DNA of 64,000 nt from Pseudomonadota bacterium (GTDB lineage: Bacteria > Pseudomonadota > Gammaproteobacteria > Acidiferrobacterales > UBA6901), in assembly GCA_021783175.1 (NCBI GenBank), contig JAJXUF010000004.1, forward strand, positions 20,487-84,486, written 5' to 3'. Positions 29,633 to 38,056 of the stretch are shown here, piece by piece. The translations under genes were made by a program, and so were the position numbers. How positions within the stretch are numbered: the first letter of the stretch is position 1; each line of letters opens with the position of its first letter. The notes beneath the pieces are model-generated. The model was not told the DNA's origin, made no database searches, and saw only the letters and a program-made list of their open reading frames with translations.

Positions 29633-30861
29633 CTAATTGGACGGCGCGGCCTGGAGCATGTTGTCGAGGAATATTGCCCCCTGTGTGACTGCAAGCTCGC
29701 CCCGGTGCAGACCCGTAACGATCTGGACCAGTCCGTTCTGTCGCAGTCCCGTCTTGACGACTATCTGTACGAAGCGATGGCGGTCGGGTGTCACCCAGGC
29801 GGTCATGGTGCCGTCGCCTTCCCGGACCACGCCGTCGGCCGGAATAGCGACAGATTCGGTGGGTCTGGTAATTTGAACCACGAAATTGGCCAACATGCCG
29901 GACCGCAGCCTGTTCCCGGGGTCCGCAACGTCTGCGCGGATCGTGACCCTGTGGGTATTCGGATCGACAGAGGGGTAGACTTTGGAAATCCTGCCATTGA
30001 ATATGCGGTGCGGGTAATCGATGACCGTGACTTTTACCGGCTGCCCCACGCGAAACCGGGGACTGTCGCTTTCGGGAACTTTAGCGAGCATCCACTTGGT
30101 GGAAACGTTGGCCACCGAGCACAAGGGGCTGGTGCCATCCCCGGCTGCGCCAGAAGTCCCGGCGTCGCGTTTACCGATGCAACCTGACCGGCAATGGGAC
30201 TGCGCACGAGCAGTTGCGGTTCGATCCGGCCGGTGGCAATGACCTGATCGATCTCGTCATCCCGCATGCCGAATGCCTGAACAGCCTTGCGTGCCGCACG
30301 AAGCGCTTGTTCCGCAGTCCGCTGGCCGGACTCAAGCTGTTTGAGCTCATCATTGGACAGGTGGACCGAATCGGCACGTGCCCGCTCTTCGCTGATTCCC
30401 TTGAGCTTTTCCGCGGCCCGGATAAGGGTCGACTCGGCGCCGGCCAGATCTGGACTGTCGATGGCATACAGCGGCTGGTCTTTCTGCACCTCGTCGCCTA
30501 GTTCAACGAAAATTTTGCTGATCGTTCCCTGCCGCGACGGGAAAACCGGCACCGAAAGGTGGCTGTCGAAATAGACGTTGTTGTTGAAATCGATGTTGCC
30601 GATGCCTTTCTCTTTGACGGCAAAAGGATATATTCCGACCGGCTCAATCCTGATCGCCGTCAGCTGGTTCCTGGACAGCTCAAGGGCAGTGCCGCCCAGT
30701 AGCGGGCCGGATGCCGAAGCGGATGCCGTGGCCGGTTTCGCGCGCGTGATTTCGCTGCGATCACAGCCGGATTCGAGGAAACCGGCGGCAGCCACGATGA
30801 TCGTCATAATCGTCAGGGCCAAAACGGCTGTCCTGTCACATCGAAGTGGAATGTCTGTCAT
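29633..30861 (-). pseudogene. RND efflux adaptor (HlyD/MFP family), frameshifted
   Basis: Periplasmic adaptor linking pump and outer-membrane duct. The N-terminal part (30861 to about 30125) has a lipoprotein signal (FLESGC), biotinyl-lipoyl half VFPSRQGTISKIFVELGDEV, a coiled-coil hairpin and the return half LLVRSPIAGQVASVNATPG. The C-terminal part continues in another frame, from CSVANVSTKWMLAKVPESD to the stop at 29633, supplying the beta-barrel and membrane-proximal domains. The break falls at the run of four Gs at 30125-30128 (plus strand). One extra base there would restore a continuous protein (APLCSVANVS). This is a genuine pseudogene, programmed slippage or a sequencing error; a homopolymer error is quite plausible because the rest is intact. 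Confidence 0.8.
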
Positions 30862-31008
30862 TGATGGAAAGACTCTCAAGTGCGTGGCTGGTTTACGATC
30901 GGGGAACCGCCACCGGTGTGGCTGCTATCGAAGCAGAAGGACTCTGCATTGCGCTTGTTCTGGGAACCGTGCCACGTCAGATCACCGAATCGGTCCTCGA
31001 TTGCGTGG

Positions 31009-31677
31009 TCATCGGACGGTTCCGCGCGAAGATCCGGGAGCCGATTCGAGGATCTTGCTAAACCGTCTCGTGTAATAGGCTACTGCGATTCCCAGTACGG
31101 CATAGTCATCGAGCATACCGAAGAACGGAATCTGGTCGGGAATAAAATCAATGGGTGTCAGAAGATAGAAAAGCGCCCCATATGCGACAAGCTTGTCCGG
31201 CAGGGAGAGATTCTTGGAACGTATGATTTTCCACAACGTGGTGATCCGGCTGGCCCATTCAGCGCCAAGTTTCTTGAAGGAAAACACCTTTTCCGAACCC
31301 TCTTCAACCTGTGATTGCTTCTCGCTTTGTGAGCCAATCTGAAAAAGGCCTCCGAGTACCTGGTCGAGTGAGCCGCTCCCCTTGATCTGGAATCCGCGCT
31401 CCAGCCCGAGGTTTCGCAGGGCCGCTTGGTATTCACTGGACGGCGAGTCCGATACGATGGCCTGAACCACTGGCAGGCCGGGATCCAGACGGCCTTCAGC
31501 AATCATCCTGTAGCAGGCATCGCGAAAGGCGGGTACGTAGACGCGCGGGACCAGCGTATGCTTCGGTTTCTTCAGCCACCGCCGCAGTGTCATTCCCGAG
31601 ATTCCGACTGCCTTCCCGAATTCTTCCGGAGAATATCCGCTCTCTTTCAGGAGAGTTAAAATTTGTTCAAATTTCAT
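31009..31677 (-). CDS. HTH plus DUF1232 (YkvA-like) protein
   Basis: Function unknown. The N-terminal 40 residues look like a helix-turn-helix (LLKESGYSPEEFGKAVGISG followed by TLRRWLKK), suggesting DNA binding. The C-terminal 80 residues match the YkvA/DUF1232 pattern, two hydrophobic helices around the hallmark LLTPIDFIPDQIPFFGMLDD. The combination suggests a membrane-associated regulator or a membrane protein with a DNA-binding head. The ATG at 31677 was preferred over the TTG six bases upstream. It sits just upstream of the RND operon on the same strand, separated by about 150 bases, so it could regulate metal efflux; that is inference. Confidence 0.75.
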   Translation of the reverse strand: MKFEQILTLLKESGYSPEEFGKAVGISGMTLRRWLKKPKHTLVPRVYVPAFRDACYRMIAEGRLDPGLPVVQAIVSDSPSSEYQAALRNLGLERGFQIKGSGSLDQVLGGLFQIGSQSEKQSQVEEGSEKVFSFKKLGAEWASRITTLWKIIRSKNLSLPDKLVAYGALFYLLTPIDFIPDQIPFFGMLDDYAVLGIAVAYYTRRFSKILESAPGSSRGTVR

Positions 31678-31683
31678 TCTCAA

Positions 31684-32193
31684 ATGTTAATTGTCTATTC
31701 ACAGAATTTCAAGACCGTCCTGTTGCTGCCCGGCCCACCGGCTTCCGCGGCCGATGCTCGAGGGAAGGTGATCTCGCAAATCCAGCCGAGCACGGTTTCA
31801 CATCGTCACCGCCCTGACTGCCGGGAACGTCTGGCGGTCAGTTGCAAGCTGTGTCGAGCCGCGCAACGGGTGAGTCGTGATGCCGGATCAGCATGCCATC
31901 GGCGGCAGACGAAATCCTCCGGCTGGAACATGCAGGCACGCTGATGCGACCGGCAGAGACTGACGGAACGTCGCTCGCTGACCGTGGTGATCGCATCGCT
32001 AGCCGCGGCAAAGAGATGTGGGACCCGGCCATGAGCGGCGCCGACGGTGGAGTACCTGATTCGTTACAGCGACGCGGCAGCCCGGTGCAGCGTGATGTGT
32101 GGCTTGCTGTATCAGGTCGTGGGTGATGTCATGATCCGCACCGGTCCGTCACGGGTAGACCTGCATGTGCTGCATGCCGGCCAGTTGCCGATT
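31684..32193. other. Intergenic region, possible decayed coding sequence
   Basis: No intact gene is seen. A plus-strand frame from about 32048 to 32217 reads VEYLIRYSDAAARC and ends LPISQLHVNT, which looks protein-like but has no start and overlaps the end of the porin gene. It may be the tail of a degraded gene. Confidence 0.3.
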
Positions 32194-33741
32194 TCACAAC
32201 TCCACGTGAACACGTAAACCATATACTGACACCGGGCCCCGATCGGCGTTATAACCCGGATTGCGGATCCTTTGATAATCAACAGAAAGCCACGCTTGGC
32301 GCGCGACGCCGAGGCTGTAGTAGCTTTCGACAATCAGCTCGGGGTGGTAGTTGAGGTGGCCGTCTCCCAGGAAGAACCCGCTGCCTCCGGCCGCGAGGTA
32401 GGCTATATGGCGACTGGATAGACCGTTGCGCGCCGCAGCCAGTCCGAAAGTGTCCCGCGGCCGGCCCCAGGCAGCGCCTTGCAGTACGATACCTCCAGTC
32501 AGCGAACGGTCAATCTCGGCAAACTCGTATTCCTCCGCCTGGCCATTGTCCCAGCTCTCCTGGACGAAGGAGCCTAGGTTCGGGGAAAGCGCCTGTTCGA
32601 TTCCGAAGCCGAAGCCGTACTTGGTGGTGTCCGCGCGCACCTGGGCGACATCGGGCGTAGTCCCGTGCGCCGCTGCATAGTTGAGCGCGTCGAGATAGCG
32701 CCCCATGCGTGCCCGGTTGCGATATACCAGGAATCGCAGCTTCCCGGGTTCCCCTCCGAGTTCGTGGGCGTGTTCGACCTCAAACTGATCACCATAGTGA
32801 CAGCAAAGGCGTGTATCGAGTGTCTCGCCGTTCGATTCTATGGGCACCATGAATCGCCCGAAACGCCACGCCCAGGGTCCATCGTAGTACTCCACCGCCG
32901 CACCCCAGGTGTAGCCGCGCGTGTCGGCCGCGTAGTCGAATGCCCCGTAAGTGAGAAATGACCAATTGAGGAACTGCGTGCGCGGATCATGCGCATAGGC
33001 GTTGTTGTCGAACAGGTCGGTTACCGCGAGGTCGCCGGCCGTGACGACGAGCCGTTGCGAATCGACCACGCCCGCCAGCTGGTTGGCGGCGGATTCGAGG
33101 TGCACCGGTTCTCCGCCGAGATCATAGGTCTGACGCAGGAAGAGTCTTGCCACGTAAAGCACCGGGGTGCTGCCCGACCCCTTTTGGTTTTCGCCGTTCG
33201 TAAGTCCCCCGAGACCGGTTAGATTCGCCAGGGGCTTGGAGGAAATCATCTCGGGGTCGACGTAGACTTCACCGCCTGACCAGGGGCGGTACCCGAGTGC
33301 TTCCGTCGCCGACAGGCTGAAGCTTTGCTCGCGGTTGGGCGAAAGGCTGTTTACGCCGGAGTAGGCCGCAGGAAAAGCGGGTTTCAGCTGCCAGACGTAG
33401 GTCGACTGGAATTTCGCGTTCCAGGTTTCGGTCTCCCCAGCATCGTTCTGTGCATAGGCGGCCGGGATATGGAACAGCGCGAGTGCAAAAGCGGCGACGA
33501 TGACCCTGAGCCGAGTCGGCCTTGTCAACGACTTCGCGCGGAATTCGCCGGTCTGCTTGATTGGAGTATCGGCAAATGCCGCCGGCAAATATTTCGGACG
33601 ATACCAAAGATCACCAGCATCGGTGACGCGGTCGGCCGCGTTTCGTCTGTCATCAGGATCGCGGTTGATCGAACCGCGGTTCACGCCGGTAGCGGGATCT
33701 GTGCCACCTTGCCCCGCGGCTGCCATGGGTCTTGTTGTCAT
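32194..33741 (-). CDS. Carbohydrate-selective porin, OprB family
   Basis: Outer-membrane beta-barrel pore of the OprB type, found both in sugar uptake and in general solute permeation. Recognisable elements include WNAKFQSTYVWQLKPAF, YVDPEMISSKPLANLTGLGG, VTAGDLAVTDLFDNNAYAHD, FLNWSFLTYGAFDYAADTRG, and a C-terminus with YHPELIVESYYSLG. The annotated ATG leaves about 75 residues before a clear signal peptide (RVIVAAFALALFHIPAAYA). A TTG at 33528 would begin directly before that signal peptide and is the more likely translation start. It has no sugar-transport neighbours. The ZIP-oxidase fusion lies upstream in the same direction. Confidence 0.85.
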   Translation of the reverse strand: MTTRPMAAAGQGGTDPATGVNRGSINRDPDDRRNAADRVTDAGDLWYRPKYLPAAFADTPIKQTGEFRAKSLTRPTRLRVIVAAFALALFHIPAAYAQNDAGETETWNAKFQSTYVWQLKPAFPAAYSGVNSLSPNREQSFSLSATEALGYRPWSGGEVYVDPEMISSKPLANLTGLGGLTNGENQKGSGSTPVLYVARLFLRQTYDLGGEPVHLESAANQLAGVVDSQRLVVTAGDLAVTDLFDNNAYAHDPRTQFLNWSFLTYGAFDYAADTRGYTWGAAVEYYDGPWAWRFGRFMVPIESNGETLDTRLCCHYGDQFEVEHAHELGGEPGKLRFLVYRNRARMGRYLDALNYAAAHGTTPDVAQVRADTTKYGFGFGIEQALSPNLGSFVQESWDNGQAEEYEFAEIDRSLTGGIVLQGAAWGRPRDTFGLAAARNGLSSRHIAYLAAGGSGFFLGDGHLNYHPELIVESYYSLGVARQAWLSVDYQRIRNPGYNADRGPVSVYGLRVHVEL

Positions 33742-34159
33742 GCGATGAGTCCTGTTTTCTCAGACTATTCATTTCATATTGTGCCCCACGCCCTGCTCAC
33801 ATGCTGACTTGCAGTCCGGCCATGCGCAGTGGAGGGTGTTGCGGCAACTCAGGAACCCTTTGACCCATCCATGCCGTCGCCTGGCAGAGTAATCAATTTT
33901 GCCTGTCTGCCGCAATTCACATCGCAACGCAGTTGGGGGAATCTTGCAGGTTTTCGCGGTCAGAAGAATACGGACCGGATGACCATATTGCGGTGTCGGC
34001 CGACGGTTATCCGACCGGTTACCGGCCCCTGTTGCAGCGACTCATTCCGACCGCGCAACCGGCGAAACGGCAAGACAATGCCCAGCGCGCCAGGAACTCG
34101 ATGGGCATCCGGCTCCAGGGTTGTGTCGATGGAACCTTCGTGTCGGCGACGACGCATTG
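33742..34159. other. Intergenic region, no gene seen
   Basis: About 420 bases between two minus-strand genes. No domain-bearing frame, repeat or clear promoter was recognised. Confidence 0.35.
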
Positions 34160-36052
34160 CTATTGGGTTGGCTGATCGAGACTTCCCGGACCCGCCTGCG
34201 CGGAAAGGAATGACTGGTGATTCTGCATAAACGATCCGGCTGCGACATAGCCGCGGTCGACCATTCTTGGCGGCACCACATTGATAATGCTCACCAGCCC
34301 GCCCATGCTTGGTATCTGGGTTGCCGATCCGTCGCCCGCGGGCCCCGGGTTGATGGTGTGGTCCAGGATATGGCAGTGCAGCATCCACTTGCCCGGGTTG
34401 TCTGCAGTAAATGCGATGTCCGCAGTCTGCGAGGGTCCAAGCATCACGGTGTTTGCGGCAATCGGCTGGGCCAGAGTATTGCCATCGCGCGCGACGATGC
34501 GGAACGTATAACCGTGTAGATGCATCACGTGCGATTCCTCGGCGCTTGCATTGACCAGACGGATGAGCACATGCGCGCCCAGCGGCACGGTGAGTGCCGG
34601 CGCCTCCGGATAGGCCTTGCCGTCAAGCGTGAATACGTTCTCTATGTCTCCGCCGCCGACTTTGAAAGAGGCGAGTTCGTAAAGCGCGTCAACGTCATAA
34701 TGCGGGTCGCGACCCGAAGCCGGGTCAACGATGAACACCCCATGCAAACCTTTATCCATCTGGAAATCGTCGTTGACGTGGGTATGGTAGAAATGCGTTC
34801 CGATCATCTGTCGCGTTACCCTAAAGCGGTAGACGAAGCGTCCGCCGGGCGGGATCGGCGCCTGTGTGACTCCCGGTACCCCGTCTTCCGCCTGCGGAAC
34901 AGCGAGGCCGTGCCAGTGCACTGTGGTCGCTTGCGGCAGGTTGTTGGTTACCACGAATTCGACTTTATCGCCGACCTTCACGCGAATAAGCGGGCCGGGC
35001 ACTTCGTGATCGAACCCCCAGGCCGAGACGGTCACCCCGGGGTAGAGTTCCCAGGTGAATACCGATGCGGTCAGATCGAATCGCTTGGTACCGTCGGCCA
35101 GCAGCGTCGGCTGCAGCGCCTGCTCATGCAGTTCGGAATTCGCCATCACATCCTGCCGCGCTGCCTGCGCTGCGGTGAGTCCCGGGCCTGCGATCGCCAA
35201 AGGTTGCATGATCATGTCACCGTCGGCTTCGGTCATCGGGGTGCCGGACTGGTTCGCTGCTGCATGGTTGCTGTCCTGGGTGATGCCAGCGATGACCTCG
35301 GTACCCCAGCCAATTCCGAAGCCGATCACGACCGCAGTCATGATCACGGTCTGCGCGGCCTCGCGCCGGGCGCCGGCAAAGAGCTCCTTGAGCACATAAA
35401 GCAGCGCGCCGCCCGCCATGGCGAGCACGAGCACGGACAGTGCGGTCGAGGTCCACAGGCCTCCAAGAACCGTCCCGACAAAAGTCGGTCCGCCACCGAT
35501 GACAGCGAGCAGAAAAATCCTGCGCCATGCGATCCGTTCTCCGCTGCGCACCAGCGGGCCGACGATGCCAAAGCCCTCGGTCGCATTGTGTAGGGCAAAA
35601 CCGATGACGAGCCCGATGGTAAGCCCGTTCATTCCCTGGATGTAAGCCTGGCCGATAGCGAGGCCCTCGCTGAAGTTGTGCAGGCCGATGCCGATGGCAA
35701 TCATCAGCGACAGGCGCTGGGCATCGAGTTTTCCGCTCGCCCGGATGAGTTTTTGCTCGACACCCACCAGTCCGACAAAGCCTGCAAAGAAACCGGCCAG
35801 CAGCAACAGCACCAGCCATGCCGCGGCGCTGCCATGGGTTCCCGAAAGTGTGGCCGAGCGTACCGCCGCGGCGGCCTGGCCGGATGCCTCGCCCAGGATT
35901 TCCACCAGCAGAAATACCAGGATGCCCGCGGCCAGCATGCTCAGACCTGCGCGCAGCGTGCCGCTGAATCCGCGTATCCGTCCGATCGGCAGGCCCAGCA
36001 GAATCGTGCCGCCGGCGATCACGCCCAACCATAATAAGGTCAAGAAATGCAT
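34160..36052 (-). CDS. ZIP-family metal transporter fused to a multicopper oxidase
   Basis: A two-part protein of about 630 residues. Residues 1-260 are a ZIP transporter: eight predicted helices with the metal-binding signatures HNFSEGLAIG and HNATEGFGI, each carrying the HNxxEG motif of functional ZIP channels. After a short linker, residues about 270-600 form two cupredoxin domains of a multicopper oxidase with all four copper motifs (HWHGL, HFYHTH, HVMHLHGY, HCHILDH). The oxidase should lie in the periplasm. Coupling of oxidation to metal movement is inferred; candidate ions are Fe2+, Mn2+ and Cu+. A GTG at 36061 is an alternative start. The reading frame is continuous across the junction. 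Confidence 0.85.
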   Translation of the reverse strand: MHFLTLLWLGVIAGGTILLGLPIGRIRGFSGTLRAGLSMLAAGILVFLLVEILGEASGQAAAAVRSATLSGTHGSAAAWLVLLLLAGFFAGFVGLVGVEQKLIRASGKLDAQRLSLMIAIGIGLHNFSEGLAIGQAYIQGMNGLTIGLVIGFALHNATEGFGIVGPLVRSGERIAWRRIFLLAVIGGGPTFVGTVLGGLWTSTALSVLVLAMAGGALLYVLKELFAGARREAAQTVIMTAVVIGFGIGWGTEVIAGITQDSNHAAANQSGTPMTEADGDMIMQPLAIAGPGLTAAQAARQDVMANSELHEQALQPTLLADGTKRFDLTASVFTWELYPGVTVSAWGFDHEVPGPLIRVKVGDKVEFVVTNNLPQATTVHWHGLAVPQAEDGVPGVTQAPIPPGGRFVYRFRVTRQMIGTHFYHTHVNDDFQMDKGLHGVFIVDPASGRDPHYDVDALYELASFKVGGGDIENVFTLDGKAYPEAPALTVPLGAHVLIRLVNASAEESHVMHLHGYTFRIVARDGNTLAQPIAANTVMLGPSQTADIAFTADNPGKWMLHCHILDHTINPGPAGDGSATQIPSMGGLVSIINVVPPRMVDRGYVAAGSFMQNHQSFLSAQAGPGSLDQPTQ

Positions 36053-36312
36053 TTTTTGCACCGCCCATGATTACCTGTTTGCAAATATAAATGATTCCTA
36101 TTTAGATTAAAAGCCCGGATGCTCGGGCCTGCATTGGCCGGCGACCTGTACTGAGACACTCGCGCCCTGGCGGACGGCAAACTGTGCCGAACATCAACTG
36201 ACACCTTCAACCGCCGCGCCGTCGTCACGCCGGCGCGACTGGCCATAAGGCATATCCAATTATGGTAGTGCACGGACGCGACACACGCTGTGTTCGCCTG
36301 TGTCAGCTGTAA

Positions 36313-36331
36313 TTCAAACTTAATGTTTGAA
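36313..36331. promoter_or_regulatory. Operator-like palindrome
   Basis: TTCAAACTTAATGTTTGAA has perfect 7-bp arms with a 5-base spacer, the size and AT-rich character of ArsR/SmtB-type operators. It lies about 260 bases upstream of the ZIP-oxidase gene. No cognate regulator is in the immediate neighbourhood. Confidence 0.35.
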
Positions 36332-36374
36332 AGTTCGTCAGTTCTTGCTTGAAGAATGAGTCTCAATGTCTATA

Positions 36375-36385
36375 TTCAAATTGAA
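36375..36385. promoter_or_regulatory. Second operator-like palindrome
   Basis: TTCAAATTGAA is an inverted repeat sharing the TTCAAA half-site with the palindrome 45 bases away, which suggests binding by the same factor. Confidence 0.3.
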
Positions 36386-36840
36386 TCTTGGTCATTCGTC
36401 GTGAAGCAGACGATCCACGGGAGCTGAAAAATGGGTGGATCGCCAAGGTGGCGGACAAAAAGGCGCGAACGCCGAAATGTTCCGTAGCCGCAACACGGAG
36501 ATCGAAGTTGCGCAGGTGCTAAGGCAATCGGAAGAGCGACCGAATATTTGCCGGTCGCCTGCCAAGACGTAACGGCTTCGCATTCCATGGATCGGCGTGC
36601 GCACGTGTCCCAAAACCAGACGCGTGGCAACTTTGATCCCGAAACACATGCTGCTTTCTGCCCTATGCTGGCCGTGAGTGCATGGCTAGTCTCTCATTAG
36701 TCGCAAGCAGTCTAGATTTGCGTGCGGTGTCCTAAAAATAGTCACCCGCCGCCCAACCGCAACCTGTCCGAAACCGGTTGACGTTGTCGCCATGAACCCG
36801 CGACCGCGCCATTGGCAATCAGGCAGGGAAGGGGATATTC

Positions 36841-37503
36841 ATGGGTACGGCAACGGTGGCTCCCACGGGGGCTACGCATTTTTCTGCGGACGACTATCTG
36901 ATCACGCCAGTCCGGCGTGCTGTCCAGCACAAACAGGACGTTCTCATCGCCATGAATGGCGTTGATCAGCTTCTTGTGCGCGGACAGTCTGGCGAATATT
37001 TTGCTGCAACCGGTGTTGACATGGCTGCGCTCTGCACCGCGCCGGCGACGCGGTTGCACGTGACAGTCGCGGACGCCGGCGCGCTGCGCACCAACCAAGC
37101 CGCAGCCTCCAAGCGCAATGAGCTTTCGCTCAAAGCGATGCGCAATCTGGACGAACTGCTTTGGATGGCCGGCTTTTACGCGTCTGCAGGTCGACTGCTC
37201 GAGGGTTGTAACGGCTTCGACGTCGTGCAGATTCGCCACTGGCCAAATCTGAGCCGACTTCCGCACACGCCCAACACCATGCGCATTGTGGCGATGCTGA
37301 CTCGCCACCCGACTTCCATCTCGCTCGCGCATCGGCTTCTCAAGATAGATCCCAAGGAGCTCTACCAAATTTACAGCGCGGCACGCTGCGCCGGATTGAT
37401 CATAGTTGTGAATGGCTCTGCGGACGCGCCCGAGCCCATTCTGAAGCCGCACCGTAACCAGACCCTCTTGAGCCATCTTTTGGCCAAGATCGCCGGACTG
37501 TGA
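36841..37503 (+). CDS. Unrecognised protein heading the GTPase/Roadblock cluster
   Basis: No family was recognised. The 220 residues are soluble, with no signal peptide or membrane helix. Residues about 110-140 (NELSLKAMRNLDELLWMAGF) are helical, and residues 160-195 (TMRIVAMLTRHPTSISLAHR, then LLKIDPKELYQIYSAARCAG) have the pattern of a winged-helix domain like the C-terminal domains attached to Roadblock- and GTPase-associated regulators. Start supported by GGGAAGGGG seven bases upstream. The gene ends nine bases before the GTPase ATG, so co-expression and a functional link as adaptor or effector are likely; the biochemical role is unknown. Confidence 0.7.
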   Translation: MGTATVAPTGATHFSADDYLITPVRRAVQHKQDVLIAMNGVDQLLVRGQSGEYFAATGVDMAALCTAPATRLHVTVADAGALRTNQAAASKRNELSLKAMRNLDELLWMAGFYASAGRLLEGCNGFDVVQIRHWPNLSRLPHTPNTMRIVAMLTRHPTSISLAHRLLKIDPKELYQIYSAARCAGLIIVVNGSADAPEPILKPHRNQTLLSHLLAKIAGL

Positions 37504-37512
37504 GGGGCGCCC

Positions 37513-38046
37513 ATGGAACATAAGATACTGTTCGGCGGACCCGTTGGCGCAGGCAAAACGACGGCAATCGGCGTCATCAGCGATATTCCCGTTGTAAGCA
37601 CAGAAGCGCGTCCATCCGATGAAACTGCGCGGCTCAAGGCGAGCACGACCGTGGCCATGGATTACGGCATTCTAAACCTTGAAGGTGGTGCCAAGGTCCA
37701 TCTCTATGGCACGCCAGGGCAAGAACGCTTCAGTTTCATGTGGGACATTTTGGCTGCCGGCGGCATCGGCTTCGTGCTGTTGCTCGATAACACGCGACCT
37801 GACCCACTAGCCGATCTGGAGTTTTATCTCGACAAGTTTGGCAATTTAATCAGGCAAAGCGCTGTGGTAATCGGCGTCACGCGCATGGACACGAAACCTC
37901 GTCCTGGGCTTTACACCTTCTATACCAAGCTCGCGCAGCTTGGACACAGCGTGCCGGTTTTCGAAGTTGATGCCCGCCAAAGGCAAGATGTAAAGGTGAT
38001 GCTCTTGGCGCTTTTGGCCATGCTCGATCCGGGTACTCAGCGCTGA
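37513..38046 (+). CDS. MglA/CvnD-like small GTPase
   Basis: A Ras-like GTPase of the bacterial group that works with Roadblock/LC7 proteins in polarity and signalling switches. The 177 residues show the P-loop GGPVGAGKTT (K15), a possible switch-I threonine in STTVAMDY, the G3 motif YGTPGQERF (Q70), and a G4 motif TRMD at 123-126 in place of N/TKxD, so guanine specificity is likely but slightly atypical. No lipidation or membrane anchor is seen. It follows the unrecognised first gene by nine bases and precedes the ABC-phosphatase fusion by ten, and three Roadblock proteins lie downstream. Confidence 0.88.
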   Translation: MEHKILFGGPVGAGKTTAIGVISDIPVVSTEARPSDETARLKASTTVAMDYGILNLEGGAKVHLYGTPGQERFSFMWDILAAGGIGFVLLLDNTRPDPLADLEFYLDKFGNLIRQSAVVIGVTRMDTKPRPGLYTFYTKLAQLGHSVPVFEVDARQRQDVKVMLLALLAMLDPGTQR

Positions 38047-38056
38047 GACGAATACG

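Larger units (their letters stand above)
36062..36840. promoter_or_regulatory. Divergent promoter region between ZIP-oxidase and GTPase cluster
   Basis: About 780 bases with no convincing gene; minus-strand frames at 36040-36366 and 36376-36649 show no domain pattern. It should hold both divergent promoters. Two AT-rich palindromes are listed separately. A strong GGGAAGGGG precedes the ATG at 36841. Confidence 0.5.

Noticed and set aside
32048..32217. Protein-like plus-strand segment ending LPISQLHVNT
   Set aside because: No start codon or upstream continuation; it overlaps the end of the porin gene and could be chance or a decayed gene.
34520..35593. 357-codon plus-strand frame
   Set aside because: It is antisense to the ZIP-oxidase fusion, which has clear copper and ZIP motifs.
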